Shown: positions 25,001 to 42,380, numbered from the stretch's first letter. The stretch is 64,000 nt of DNA from Gavia stellata (GCF_030936135.1 NC_082603.1:24580880-24644879), one strand, 5' to 3'. Numbers and translations are program-made. The notes: a model not told the origin generated them from the sequence alone.

Positions 25001-28000
25001 ACACTGCAGAGCATCACTGCTGCTGTGCCTGAGGTGAGCATCCCACCTGGAGGGCTGCGGGGCTCCGTGCCACCTGCGCAGCTGGAGCACCCGTGCCCAG
25101 CACCGCACAGCCGCAGTGGCTGGGGCTTGCACCCAGGTCTGCGCCTGCAAATCGAGGCAGGAGGTTCTGGTGTTTGGGAGCTCTTTCCCACTCCCTGGCC
25201 AGCAGGTATCACTAGTGTGCATGCTGCTGGTTGCAGGTAGGACTTTGGGGCTCTCCAGCCTGCCTCCCCACCGACGGCTGTAGACACATCCGCCCACCCT
25301 GGCAGGGCTGTACGCCGGCATGGACCTCGGCAGTACTGCAGTGACCTCCCCTGACCAGGAGCCCAGGGGCAGACTGGGCAAGCGAGGCCTTGCCAGGCAG
25401 AAGATGCAGGACTGACCTGTGATGGCCCAACCACCGCCATCCCCCACCTCCCTCCCTTCTTGGGCTGGTCCAGGCTGCACGCAGCAGTCCTTGAGCTCTC
25501 CACCACACCTGCTCCAGCCGGAGTCATAGAGCCCTGTGGAGGACATGGGCTTGGCATCCCCTCTCCCCAGCAGGTAGGGGCTGACTGCTCCTCCCTGGCC
25601 CTCGTGCCTGCCCAAGCTCACATACCCTTTCCAAAGCTGGGGGCTCTGCTCTGCCAGGCGTGTGGTCTGGGAAGAGGTGGTGGTGCCGGACACTGGGCTT
25701 GATCTGTGTGCTCTGGAGAGCTGCAGAAACTGGCTGTGGAGCCCCCCACAGTCCCCTGTCTGCTGGAGGAGTGGCGTTCGGTGTCCTCTCCATGCCTGCC
25801 TGCCTCTGAAGAGCCAGGCACAGAAGAGGAGCCTGTTCTGAAGACCTGTCTGGGGTTCTCCGAGCTGCCGTGAAGAACCCAACGTCCTTTCTGTGCCAGC
25901 CTGCAGGACAGCCCTTGCCAGAGAGCCAATGCCTACCTCTGCAGTGGCTGCTGCAGCAGAGGAAGTGGGAGGACGTTTGAAAGCATGTGAAGAGCTGTCC
26001 CCATCCCAGAACATGTGAGCAGAGCTGCTCTGGCAGGAGACGGGGAGGACAGGCTGGCAGTAAGAGGCCCCAGAGCTGGAGCAGGGTTCCTGGTGCTGGG
26101 AAAGAGCAGCTGGACCTACCTGGTGCTGCTTGCTAATGGGAGAGGCTCCACAGGGCCCCATCTCATGGGGGTAAAAAGCATCTCCATCTACATTAGACGT
26201 GTGCATGTGTACCCAGGTTGAGCTTGCGCTCTGTGCTCCCTTGGTGGAGGTGTTGTATAGAATGCCAATACCAGGGCCACACTTTCCCTCATGGCACTGA
26301 CGGAGTGAGGAGCAGGTGCTGCAGCAAGCCTGCAGGAGAGCCTGGGGGCTGCCATGGGTCTGGTTTGGCTGGGAGAAGCATCGTGCAGGTAGGTGGCAAC
26401 CTGAGCACTTTGGAAGACCCTTGTCTGAACAGCCTTGCAGCATGCAGGACATGGGTTAAAACCAGCCCCTTGGACGGGCAGGGCAGAGGAACCTGCAGCC
26501 TGGGTGGAATCACAGGAGCCAACTGCCCTCAAGTAGCGTGCTGCTGGGAGAGGCTTGTGGGTCACCGCTCTGGAGCCCAGACCAGGGGTGGGGGTAGTCT
26601 CCCATGGTGAAAACTGCAATGTGTCTTGCAAGCATTGTCCAGTATGGAGCCTACTAGACAGCAGCAGCCATGATGAGTGGATGCGTTTCTAAACCGTTGC
26701 CCATCTGCTAGCTAGCCTTCCAGTGTCGGTGCTAGTGCGTCAGGAGGGATGGTGTGCACAGTCTGTATGTACACACACACAGGTATAACGTGGCCCCTGA
26801 TCGCCCCCGTGAAGGTCTCCACTTGTATCTAGCAGGGAAGCAGGTCCCTGCAATTGTGCCCCCTCCACCTGGTACAGTGATGGCTTTGGTGACCAAACCC
26901 AAGTCCTCTCTTGCAGCGTGTGATACAAAGAGTTAGGAAGGAGGCAGGGTAACCCTGAAACCTGCTACTCAGCTTCTCAGTCTCCAGCATATGTTCCCTG
27001 CACTGGGCAGATGGCTGTGGGCTTTCCCTGGAGAGTAAGAGGTGGGAAGTCTGGTTTGCTCCAAGTAGAGACCATGGCTGGGGGCAGATGGCTGTGCATC
27101 CTGGGCACTGCTGGCTAAAAGCTGTCCCTGCTTTCATCCCTGGGAGCAGGCTTGGAGGGAGGCAGTGGCCCTGCACGCAGCTCAGCCCAAGGGCTGCCTG
27201 CCCTGGTATCCTGCTCTCCAAGATCCAGGCCCGGAGCGGGGCCACTCCAGTGCTGTGGCTGCTGGCCCTGGTGTCACAGTGACAGCAGGGCAGGAGGCAT
27301 GGCTGCCATCCCCAGTGCTGGCCCACAGCAGTGGGCACGGTGGCATAGTGGTCAGGGCACAGATGACACCCCGTTACGTGGCGGGGGGTGGGGAGGGGGG
27401 TGAGCAGAAACCCTTCCCATGGAATGGCAAGCACAGACTGAAATGTTTCTGTCCAGTAACTGCCCAGTGCCAGCACAGGGTGTACCAAGCCATTGCACAG
27501 GTTGCCACAAGTCAGGATGTCCCCAGCAGCAGTGCCTGACCCCCACAGTGGCTGATGGAATCTCCAAGTGACAGAAAAAACCCAAAGCTTTTCTGATCTC
27601 AGACTTGCTGCTCAGGAACTGCCAAGCAATGTTGGCATCTCATTGTCAGCTGTGCCCTGGAGCCCAAGCAGAGCAAGCTGCTGGTCCAGGCTGGGGTTAC
27701 TGCTTGAACCAGTTGCTGTGACCCCAGGAACACCAGCATCTTCAAGAGGAGAGGGGCAAAGCACAGAGGTAACTGGTCTCTGCTGGGCACCGCACGGCTG
27801 CCCTGGTCCCAGGAGCGCTGCTGCTGCCTGGCCTGCTGTGGTGGGACAGGAGCCCTCTGTCCTGTCTCTGTGTCCAAAGTGTTTGTGTACATGCTGCCAT
27901 GGCATCTATCCTCACATCCTGGGGTTGGCAGTCCTGAGTGTAGCAAACTGCCTGGCTGTTTGATTGAGATTTTCTTGGAGGGGGGGGGGAAAGTGATGGT

Positions 28001-29233
28001 TTCCTGCTGTACTGTGTGAATCTGCCGTTTACCATGGGTGTGCCCAGGTAAGTGTGCATCCAGGCAGAGGCTGTCTGGGGCACTGGGTTCCTCAGAGGCT
28101 TCCTGGCTGCCTCTGCAGCGCTGGGTTTATGCTGCCTGTCTGTGTACCTTGCAGGCTCTGAAAAGGAAGCCGGACCTCTTCCTGTGTAGCAACCTGGATG
28201 TCAAAGCAGTGTTTCAGTGTGGTGAGTACCATGGGCATGGGCACATGTCCCACATCGCTCTGCAGAGAAGCCAGCCTGCTTCTCTTGCGGAGCTGGGCGC
28301 AGACCAGCCAGGGGCTGGGGACCACAGGGCTGATTTGGGATGGTGTGTCGGTGTGTCTGGCTGCTAACTTGAGTGCTTTCTGCCCACAGGTGTCCTTTCG
28401 CTCAAGTTCCCTGAGGCCCCAACGGTCAAAGCATCCTGTGGTTTTTTTGTGAGTATCGTGGCAGCGTGCAGCCCCAAGGGGATGGGCTGCAGCCCCGGAG
28501 GGATGGGAGGGCAGGAGTGGGGCTGTGGATTGGGCAAGGGTGCTGCAATGTGGAGCTTATTCTGGCACTGAGCAAACTGGGCTCTGTGTTGCAGACGGAG
28601 CTGCTGCCCCGCTGCGGAGAGATTGCCCCGGTGGGACAGGTTGTGCATGAGAACGGCAAAGTGCTTCTGCAGGCCGTGCTGGAGGTGAGAGACGCCAAGA
28701 CCACGGGCTCCCTGGGCAGGTTTGGGCTCTATTCCTGGGCAGCACCCCTGCGGAGCTGGGGGCAGAGAGCCTGGCAGTGTGGGTGGGTGTGAGCAGGGTG
28801 ATGCCAGGGACTCAGCAGGGTCTGTCTGCTCTGTGGCAGGGCATCGGTGGCCAGGCCTCCCGCAGCCTCATGGATCACTTTGCAGAAATCCTCTTTGCCT
28901 TGAACAAGCACTGCTTCAGCTACCTGAGCATCTGGATCAAGGAGGCCATGCAGCAGGACGGCTTCCCCTCAGCCCGCATCAGCCCCGAGCAGAAGGAGAC
29001 CTTCAGCCAGCAGATCCTCAGGTTTGTGCACCCCTCCCTGTGGTGGCTGTGCCCCATGTGCAGTGGGAATGACCCTCCTGCACAGCCTGGTCTGTCCCTC
29101 CTGCTTCATGTTTGTCCCCTCCCTCTGTCTTAGCAGAGAGCGTGTGAACAAACGACGAGTGAAGGAGATGGTGAAGGAGTTCACCCTGCTGTGCCGAGGG
29201 CTGCATGGCACGGAGTACACAGCAGACTACTGA
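7066..29233 (+). CDS. IPO13: Importin-13 (exons 2-20; 5' partial)
   Basis: Importin-beta family transport receptor that works with RanGTP. Known cargoes include UBC9 and MAGOH-RBM8A (import) and eIF1A (export). Coding exons: 7066-7802, 13391-13531, 13700-13841, 14910-15076, 15409-15529, 15837-15984, 16150-16331, 17209-17235, 17976-18110, 18336-18479, 18896-18976, 19536-19673, 19771-19867, 21718-21770, 28155-28221, 28390-28448, 28595-28684, 28840-29021, 29137-29233 (TGA 29231-29233). All junctions are GT-AG and in phase. They give 935 residues, starting ALHQLYYDPNIENKN and ending HGTEYTADY. Human IPO13 has 963, so exactly the 28 exon-1 residues are missing. The importin-beta N-terminal domain lies at about residues 45-111 (AQKWLMQAQ to ISRYW), followed by an exportin-1-like region and HEAT repeats to the end. 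The sequence is extremely close to human throughout, with no disabling change. Exon 9 is a 27-nt microexon. Confidence 0.97.
7803..13390 (+). other. IPO13: IPO13 intron 2
   Basis: A 5.6-kb intron between the large exon 2 and exon 3, with donor gtaagg and acceptor gtgcttgcag. It contains many short GC-driven open frames, none resembling a known protein. I recognised no interspersed repeat and no RNA gene. Confidence 0.8.
13532..17208 (+). other. IPO13: IPO13 introns 3-8 (short introns between exons)
   Basis: This stretch alternates exons 4-8 with introns of 168 to 1068 bp (13532-13699, 13842-14909, 15077-15408, 15530-15836, 15985-16149, 16332-17208). The longest, 13842-14909, has an AT-rich patch near 14085-14105 (GTTAACATAACTAATTAAAA). 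Nothing else was recognised. Confidence 0.8.
17209..17235 (+). other. IPO13: IPO13 exon 9, 27-nt microexon
   Basis: Nine codons, EVLMKQIHK, flanked by acceptor ttcggcag and donor gtaaga. It joins ...IVAVSQ (exon 8) to TSQCMWLM (exon 10) with phase 0 on both sides, so skipping it would remove nine residues without a frameshift. Human IPO13 has DVLMKQIHK at the same place, so the peptide is conserved. Confidence 0.93.
17520..17710 (+). repeat. Dispersed unit, copy A, in IPO13 intron 9
   Basis: About 190 bp that matches copy B in intron 14 in the same orientation. Two blocks align: one around GGGGACAGAGCCC with AGCTGTGCC-like sequence after it, and one from about 17620 through GAGGTAGGGTGAGTG and GCATGGAGAACTCTGGGCAC. 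By eye the second block is well over 75% identical. The family was not recognised. It could be an unlabelled avian repeat or a local intron duplication. Confidence 0.6.
20803..21105 (+). repeat. Dispersed unit, copy B, in IPO13 intron 14
   Basis: Same two blocks as copy A, around GGGGACAGAGCCC near 20838 and AAGGTAGGGTGAGTG near 21041 followed by GCATGGAGATCTCTGGGCAC. Here they are separated by about 130 bp rather than about 30 bp. The orientation is the same as copy A. Confidence 0.6.
21480..21900 (+). other. IPO13: AT/pyrimidine-rich island around IPO13 exon 15
   Basis: The 53-nt exon 15 (21718-21770) sits in about 400 bp of T-rich, low-GC sequence, with runs such as ttttttgtatgttttgtttc before it and ttctctctctttctcttttt after it. 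The rest of the gene is GC-rich. Long pyrimidine tracts on both sides of a short exon suit PTB-type splicing control, but that is inference. Confidence 0.6.
23128..23620 (+). mobile_element. Degenerate CR1 non-LTR retrotransposon (3' end fragment)
   Basis: The sequence follows the 3' end of the avian CR1 LINE consensus in order. It has a GTGCTCAGTGCTGGTGGGAC segment, then CACTGTGCCCAGTTTGGGGC, a GTTAGGCAGTAGGAGATCTT part and AGCGTGGGGAAGAACTGGAA. It ends with a GGTGACCTTGAGAGACTCTT stretch that corresponds to the usual end of the element. Many substitutions and indels show it is old. It is 5' truncated, as CR1 copies usually are, and lies in the same orientation as IPO13. Confidence 0.75.
24905..26452 (-). 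other. Long antisense open frame in IPO13 intron 15, probably non-coding
   Basis: A 515-codon uninterrupted frame on the strand opposite to IPO13. The translation is rich in Ser, Gly, Cys, Arg and Pro, and I recognise no domain, signal peptide or membrane segment. High GC depletes stop codons, and frames of 200-400 codons also appear antisense to the other genes here, so chance is the most likely explanation. It is listed because it is the longest frame in the window without a known gene. Confidence 0.12.
29131..29136 (+). other. IPO13: NAGNAG tandem splice acceptor of the last IPO13 exon
   Basis: Intron 19 ends in TAGCAG. The distal AG gives ...QILRERVNKRR, as in human IPO13. The proximal AG would insert CAG and give ...QILSRERVNKRR without breaking the frame. 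Such tandem acceptors often yield both products. Confidence 0.7.
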
Positions 29234-29740
29234 GCACCTGGCCAGGACCGCGGACAATTTACCCGGACAAGCTCTTCCCTGCAAGGAAGCCCCCCCATCC
29301 TCCCCGCCCTGCTGCAGTACGGCTCGTAGAATAACCCTCCACCTAGAATTAACCCACTTGGGACACTCCTCAGCTAGATTTGGTGGCCGCATCTCGGTGT
29401 CAGCATCTTCTTTCCCCCCAGCATGCTCCCCCCTCACAGGGGACGGGAGTGCCGGCTGCAGGAGGCGGTGGCTGGGGCCGGAGGCGGGGTGGGAGCCTGG
29501 GCAGGACTGCCCCAGCATGGGCTGCCCCATGCCCGGGCTACCAGCCTTTCCCCGGCCCTTCCCCGTGGGTGCTTATGCCCCACGGCGGTGGGGCTGCCCC
29601 TGTGCCCGCAGCAGTGGCTGGCTGGGTAGGGGGGCTCGCCCCCTGCTCGTTTGTACGTGTGTGGTTGGGAGGGGGGAGGCCCTGCACCTAATTATATTAA
29701 GAATATTTCTATGTTGTGGCTGTCATTATTGCCGTGTCTG
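29234..29740 (+). other. IPO13: IPO13 3' UTR and probable transcript end
   Basis: About 500 bp of GC-rich 3' UTR after TGA, ending in an AT-rich stretch (AATTATATTAAGAATATTT, about 29690-29708) followed by the T/G-rich TCTATGTTGTGGCTG. There is no canonical AATAAA or ATTAAA, so the end at about 29735 is inferred from composition. The next gene, DPH2, converges from the right. Confidence 0.5.
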
Positions 29741-30219
29741 GACTTTGCCTGCCCTTGCCTCTAGGGAAGAGCCCAGCGGAGGGGGTTAAATCAAGGGTGG
29801 GGTGTGTCAAAGCCTCCTGGCCCCCTGGCTGTGGGAGGGATGGTGAAAACCAGCCCCCCCACTGCTCGACATGCTCAACGTGATCTCCTGCCCAGCATGG
29901 AGCAGAAACAGTCCTGCCCCACATGAGAGCGGCCAGACTCCATCCCTGACAAACACAGGGTCCTCTCTGCAGCACGGATGTGTGCACCCCACTCCTTCAG
30001 AGCGGGTGAGGGGCTCGCTCATGGTCGGAGCCCTTTCCTTTTTGCCTTAGTTCCCCAGCCCAGCCTGCGAATGTGCTTTCATTTCTGGGCGGTCCCAGTT
30101 CTGGGTTTCTGTTCTCTCAGGTTGGTTTTAGCCGATGCACAGGGCTGCACTCCCTGAGCAGGCACCACGATCTGTGTTTTCACTCTGGCACATCTGGTGT
30201 CACCCCTGCCTGCGCTCCT

Positions 30220-30225
30220 TTTATT
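30220..30225 (-). terminator. DPH2: DPH2 polyadenylation signal (AATAAA on the minus strand)
   Basis: The plus strand reads TTTATT, which is AATAAA for DPH2, about 420 nt past its stop codon. Cleavage would fall near 30195-30210. That leaves about 450 bp to the inferred IPO13 end. Confidence 0.75.
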
Positions 30226-30643
30226 CTACAAGACAATTCACTCACCAGTCCTTTTCAGTTCAGCTTTAGTTAGCAGCAGTAGCCCACATAAGCCTCGAGT
30301 CCTGGTGCTGTCAGCTCGTGTGAAGCTGTGACCTTTCCATGCAGGGCCAAAGCTGCTCTGGACTGGAGACCCCTCAGAGGCCAGGTCTGGGCCAAGTGTC
30401 TCTCCTGGCCCTGCTGCTGCCCTGGCCTTGAGCCCCAGAGTGCTGCAGGCAGCCCCAAACACACATGCAACTCCTGCTCTCCCACTGCAGCACTACTGAC
30501 CCAAGACTGCATCCAGCACAGGGCCAGCTGGTGGCAGATCCGGACCCTCATGAAACCCTCATGGGTCCAACACCCAGTGACTGGGGACGCTCAGGCCCCC
30601 ACACACCCCCTGTTCCTGGTTGGGTGCCGATGCTGCTGCCGAA

Positions 30644-32764
30644 TCAGGGTTGCTCGCACCCCTCGTCCTCGTAGGCAATGGCAATCCCTCGTCGGCCCTG
30701 CATAGCCTTGGAGATGGGTGTCTGCCCCAGCTGCTGCTCCAGGCCCCGCCAGCTGCGAGACTCCAGGAAGGAGGCTGGGAAGAGAGAGAAAGGGAATCGT
30801 TACTGGGAGCAGGGAGGTGGCACTGCCCCTGCACCGGGGCTCAGCCCCACCATGAAACCAAATCACAAACCAGCAGGGCTGATTTCCACAAGGGCCCGTG
30901 TCTCGTCCCTGCAGGCCAGGGTGGTGCTGGGGGGCAGCTGGGGGGCCAGGGGGTCGCAGAGGTGAGCAGCGCGCATCTCCCCCGTGATCAGGGAGATGTC
31001 AGGAACAGCCTCCGCTGCAGGGGTGGCCGGTGGGAGCTCAACGTGTGCACAGGCACCTGCCGGGAAATGGTAACATTAGCCTTGTGCTCATGTCTATCCT
31101 CTGGTTGGCACAGAGCCAGGGCAACGCGGCCTCCAGGCAGGGGAACAGGGCACGACATGCCCCAGGAAAGTGTTGGGCAGCTGGTTTCTAGCTGTTACCT
31201 GGCAGCAGGTCTCGAAAGTCAGTGAGGTAGTTCCCCGTCCATTCACGGGCCGGGTTACAGGCCAGCTCCAGCTCATAGGGGGTCACGACAGGACGGTAGA
31301 AGTCACTGGAGTCCAGCAGGGAGTTCTGAGCGCAGGCCACCAGGACGAAGATGTCCACCTCCAGGAAGTTGGCCAGCTTGGTGGGGTTTGGCTTCCCCAC
31401 AGCCAGAGTGTAGCTGCGCTTGCCGGCCCGGCACAGAAGCTCACGAAGGTGCTGCAGCACAGCCAGGTAGCCTGCCACGCCGAGGGTACCCACCAGGATG
31501 CCCACCACCCGGGCATCCCGGGCCCGCTCCACCAGGTAGAGACGTCGCATCAGGGCCCGGTTGACGTTGAGGATCTCGCGGCGGCCGCAGCCGGTGGCAG
31601 GATCAAAGGAGCTGAAGGGGCAGTGGTTCCAGGTCAGCATGAAGCTGGTGAGGGCCAGGCCCTCAGCTCCCACATAGAACATGGCACAGTCCTGCAGCCT
31701 TCCCGGTGCCTCCACCACGAACTGGCGACCAAACTGCCGCACTTCCCCGGGTGATGCAGGGCCAGGAGGGTCCCCACACACCACCCTGGAGAAAATGATA
31801 TTGGGGTATTCGGGGCACAACAGCTGTTCCAGCTTACCTGAAGGGAGAGAGGAGTAAGAATGAAACACGGCCACAGACCCGACCCGCAGAAGGTGGGACA
31901 GATTAGGGGAGAGCAAAAGACAGAAATCAAGGCTGACAGTATCAGGGGACTGCCTGCCTGCCTCTCCCCCCGGCAGCTCTGCAGAGCTCAGAGCAGTGCC
32001 AGACACCCCCTCCCTGCCCCAGAGCACTCACCCATCGCATAGGCATAGACCACATCACTCAGCACCACCACACGGCTCTGCCGGTCGGGATAAAGCCCCC
32101 GGAAGGCCTCTGCGCAATGCTCGATGTCCAGGGGCTGCTGCCCAAAGATGTGCAGCACCGGGAGCTTTCTGCAGGGGCTGAGGCAGGCCGGGCCGTAATG
32201 CAGCACCGCCTCAGCACCCGCGTGCTCGGCGGCCACTTCGTCCACACAGCAGCTGCGGGGAGGAGCCGGTGTCAGGCGGGTCCTGCACCACGGAGCTCTT
32301 CCTCCTCCCTGGCACCACTGTCCCCAGCCTGGGCAGCTCCGGCCCTCGGCCCTGCCAGGCAGGGGACGAGCAGCCCCGTTCCTGCCCGGGGGGTGCCCCG
32401 GGCCACCCTCCGCGACCCCACACCGACCTGCCGTACGTGGTGTCTCCCAGGACGTACATCTCGGCACCAGTCGCCGCCTCCATCCGGGCCGCCACCGCCG
32501 CCGCGTCCGCCAGGAGCTCGTCGGGGAACTGGAGGGCGACCTGGGGGCGGGCAGGGGGTCAGGCACCAGGGAGAGGCAGCCCGCAGCCCCCGACCCCGCT
32601 CCACCCCCGGCCCCACTCACCTTGCGGAACCCGCCGCCCCTCACGAAGTCGGCGGCCCGGCCCATCTCGTAGAAGCCGTCCAGGTCGCCCCGCGGCGCCG
32701 CCGCCGCCGGGCCCAGCTCCCGCCGCAGCGCGGCCTCCCCATCGCTGCTGAAGGCCGTTGCCAT
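30644..32764 (-). CDS. DPH2: 2-(3-amino-3-carboxypropyl)histidine synthase subunit 2 (DPH2)
   Basis: DPH2 pairs with DPH1 in the radical-SAM-type iron-sulphur enzyme that starts diphthamide synthesis on a histidine of elongation factor 2, in the cytosol. Exons in transcript order: 32621-32764, 32428-32540, 32032-32252, 31199-31837, 30871-31056, 30644-30774, giving 477 residues (human 489). The ATG at 32764 starts [18 protein letters not shown], like human MESMFSSPAEAALQRE. Visible family features are [22 protein letters not shown] (Cys87, Cys88), HYGPACLSP (Cys109), [20 protein letters not shown], and ACNPA (Cys353), which fits the C-terminal cluster cysteine. The conserved end reads [13 protein letters not shown]. 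Intron phases all fit. The donor of exon 2 is an unusual GTCGGT. Transcription diverges from ATP6V0B and converges on IPO13. Confidence 0.95.
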
Positions 32765-33125
32765 GGCACCGCAGGGTCGGGTGTCAGACCCGCCACGCGG
32801 GACCCCTGCGCCCGCTTCCGGTCTGGGGCACGGAGCCGGCCAATGAGAACTCGGCACCGCCCCTGACGGAGCGGGACCTATCGCCGTTCGCGGCAGGGCG
32901 GAGAGAGGAAGGACAGAGAGGAAACAGGATCTCGTCGCGGTGCATTCTGGTCTATGTAGTTCCCGTGCGGTCGTCAGGCCGGGCAGCCAATAAGCGGGCG
33001 CGGTGGAGGCAATGGCGTCACTCGCTTTCCGCTCGGGGGCTGCGGTTCCGTTCACGTGTCCCGCGCGGGTCAGGTGACGCGCTCGCGCCCGTCCGGCCCG
33101 CTCCGCTTCGTCCCGCGCCGCCGCC
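32765..33125. promoter_or_regulatory. Bidirectional CpG promoter between DPH2 and ATP6V0B
   Basis: Only 361 bp separate the two start codons, which point away from each other. The interval is CpG-rich and has no TATA box at a useful position. It holds two CCAAT motifs (about 32839 and 32987), a ZNF143/ACTAYRNNNCCCR-like stretch (GCATTCTGGTCTATGTAGTT, 32942-32961), a CACGTG E-box (33053-33058) and GTCAGGTGAC (33069-33078). The last two resemble the CLEAR element (GTCACGTGAC) by which TFEB controls V-ATPase genes. Shared control is inferred from spacing and motifs. Confidence 0.85.
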
Positions 33126-39784
<6,659 letters not shown>

Positions 39785-40027
39785 GCCCTGTCCCACCCAG
39801 CCTGTTCCAGCCTGCCCCAAGAGGTGCTGTATATACTTATTTAATGTTTCTATCCCTGATCGGGGCGGGAGCTGCCCGGCAGCGGGAGCGGGGAGCGGCC
39901 CCTTGGAAGAAACAAGTCTCTCTGTGTGAATTCTACCCCCAGCTGCCTGGCCCAGCCCGCGAGGCCCTGCTGCTGCGTGTCCCCGGTGTGTGTAGAATCG
40001 ATCACCAGTGCAATTCTGTGTCCGTGA

Positions 40028-40033
40028 AATAAA
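40028..40033 (+). terminator. ATP6V0B: ATP6V0B polyadenylation signal AATAAA
   Basis: Canonical AATAAA about 245 nt after the stop codon, followed by the T-containing stretch ATGGTTCTCGTC. Cleavage is likely near 40050. The 3' UTR is 39785 to about 40050. Confidence 0.85.
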
Positions 40034-40054
40034 TATGGTTCTCGTCCAAGGATG

Positions 40055-42380
40055 CAGCTCTTCCTCTGCCCTGCGTGTGCCAGGGAGGCTTGTAGAGAGC
40101 AAGCGCTGATTTGGGCTGAACCCCTGCTCAGGGGTTCCCCTCTGTGCCTCTGGCAAAGTCCCTGTCCTGCTCCAGGTGCTGGGTGGTGTCCTCCCTGTGT
40201 GGGGTTAACCCTGCTGCCTGCTCAGCCTGCAAGAGGCCGCCCTCTCTGGGCTGTGCGAACAGAGCTCTGCCTTGCTGCCCAGAGCAGGTAGGATGCTGCT
40301 GGAGCAGGCAGCTCTGTGCTGCCTCTGCCAGGCTCCTGCCAGTGCTGGTACTGCCCCATGCAAAGCACGCAGGAGGCACAGGCTGGTTTGGACCTTTCGG
40401 CTCCCATCCAGGTAGTTTAGCACAGAGAGGGAGTGTATGCAGTGTCCATAGCCCCATTGTGCAGCTGGGGAGCATGAGAAGGGCAGAGGAACAAAGCTTT
40501 ACCCCTTCAAAGGCTGTTCTCCAGCCAGCAGCTCCCTTGTGTTACTGTTGGCTGGGTGCTGGGGCTCTCCAGTCTGCAGTGCCCCTCCATCCCCGGGGGC
40601 CCTGGCAGAGGTCTTGGGGACACACACACACCCACCCTTTGTGCTATCTCTGCTCCCCTCTCCCTGACTGTGGTGAATACAGCATGGGGAAGCTAGCTGT
40701 GGGCAGCTGGGCCTGCAGGTTTTCCGCTGCCTGGGGGAAGGGAAGAACAAGGTCCTCCTGCCTCCGCTCTGCAGAGAGCCTGAAGCTGATGCTTTTGCAG
40801 TCTGCTGTATTCAGCACAAGGCTCTCATCCTACTGTGCTGCCAGCACACCTTTGTAGGGGGAGCATCTGTCCCCTGGTGCTGTTAGTGCTGCGTCAGAGT
40901 GGATGCATGCCTGGAGCTGCCCATCTCTTCCCACCGGGATGCAACAGGCTGGGGTGGTGGTGGGGCTGCTGGAGCTGGGGAAGTGTTTATGCCTGCTGAT
41001 TTTTGCCCTTGTGACTAGGGCAGCTGCCTTGGCACGGCCTCTCTGAGCTCTGCCCATTTCCCAGCTCCGCTCACCATTGTCCTGTGCGTTTTGGGACAGC
41101 AGTGTCTCAGCCTGGGGCATGGGAAGACTGCTGCACAAACCAAGCCACTGTTCCAGCCAGCTGTACTGGCTGCTCTGGGGCTGGAGGCTGCAACAGGAGC
41201 TCTGTGTGCCCCATGTAATGGCAGGGACGCAATCTGGGTCCTGCCTGCTCAGAAGAAAGGGTGTCAGGCGTGGGCAGAGTTTTGCCTGTCCTTTGTGAGG
41301 GTTGTACCCCCATCCCCTGGCATTGCCGCTGCTGAGCCAGAGATGTTTGAAGCCCCTGGGAGCTGCAGGGCTGTCCTGTCAGATCTGCGCCGAACTCATG
41401 GGGCTGCCTTCAGGAAGGAGACGCCTGGGGTTGGAGAGCCTGCACTGGCAGTGGAGAAGCTGCTCCATGGGTTAATCATTTTCCTAGTTAACAACTGTCT
41501 TGAAAGACTCACCTTCTTGTCCTTCAGTGATGGGTCTCACCCTGCACTGCCTTGGCTTGATAGAAATCCACCTGCTGTCAGAAACCTCCCTCTGCGAGGT
41601 GCTTTTCTGCCCTCTTAAGTACCGCCTGTGTGTATCACGGCTTTGGCAGGGGAACGGGCTCTGGACTTGCCCATGGGCACCTTGTGAGGACACAAGACCC
41701 ACTAGGACTGGTCTCGCCGTAGCGTGGGTGGCCCATGGTCCCCTTCCCGCAGCCAGCAGTGTTGAGGTGACCACACCCTGTGCTCCCTTGTTCCGGGTAC
41801 TTGTGCTTGGTTGGGTTGTAGGCCTTTGCACTTGGGTGTGCTAAATACCTGCTGCTCAAGCGTGGAGAAAAAGCTTACGCAGGGCTCCGGCATCTTGCAC
41901 CTCATCTCGTTTAGGAGCAGCGGCAGCGGGAGTGAAAAGATGATTTGGTGATTGCGTGTAAGTACTTGTGAGGGAAATGCTACCTGCTGAAAGGCCGCAC
42001 CAAGACCTGGAGGCAGAAGTTGGACAGCTTTCAGCAGGGCTTGCTTGCAGGGGTGGAGCAGGGCTGGGCTGGTTGGGTGCCACTCCGATCTCTGTAGCAA
42101 GGTTGTTTTCTGAAGGGAGCTGCCATGGGGCAGAGGGAAAGCCCTCGCTCCAGTGAGCGGCCTGGCACAGGCACGACGAGAGGTCTCGGAGGACAGGGAC
42201 GGCTCAGAACGGGCAAAAACGCCATGGGGTGGCTGGCAAGAAGGGAAGGGCTGCGGACGACACAAAAATTAACGCGTGGTGAGCCGAACTGTCGGTGGGA
42301 CCAGCCCAGGATCTTTCGGTGTTGCCATTGTGGTAGGGAGAGTGACATTCATTGCTAGGAAACACCGAGAAACAGGGAAA
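40055..42380. other. Intergenic region between ATP6V0B and B4GALT2
   Basis: About 2.3 kb after the ATP6V0B poly(A) site and before the B4GALT2 CpG island. No open frame resembles a known protein, and no interspersed repeat or RNA gene was recognised. The last 150 bp rise in CpG content towards the island. Confidence 0.7.

Larger units (their letters stand above)
21771..28154 (+). other. IPO13: IPO13 intron 15
   Basis: At 6.4 kb this is the largest complete intron of the gene. It contains an old CR1 LINE remnant (about 23128-23620), a lower-GC stretch near 24480-24930 with no recognised identity, and a 515-codon antisense open frame (24905-26452). A G11 run lies near 27978. No further exon or RNA gene was recognised. 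Confidence 0.8.
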
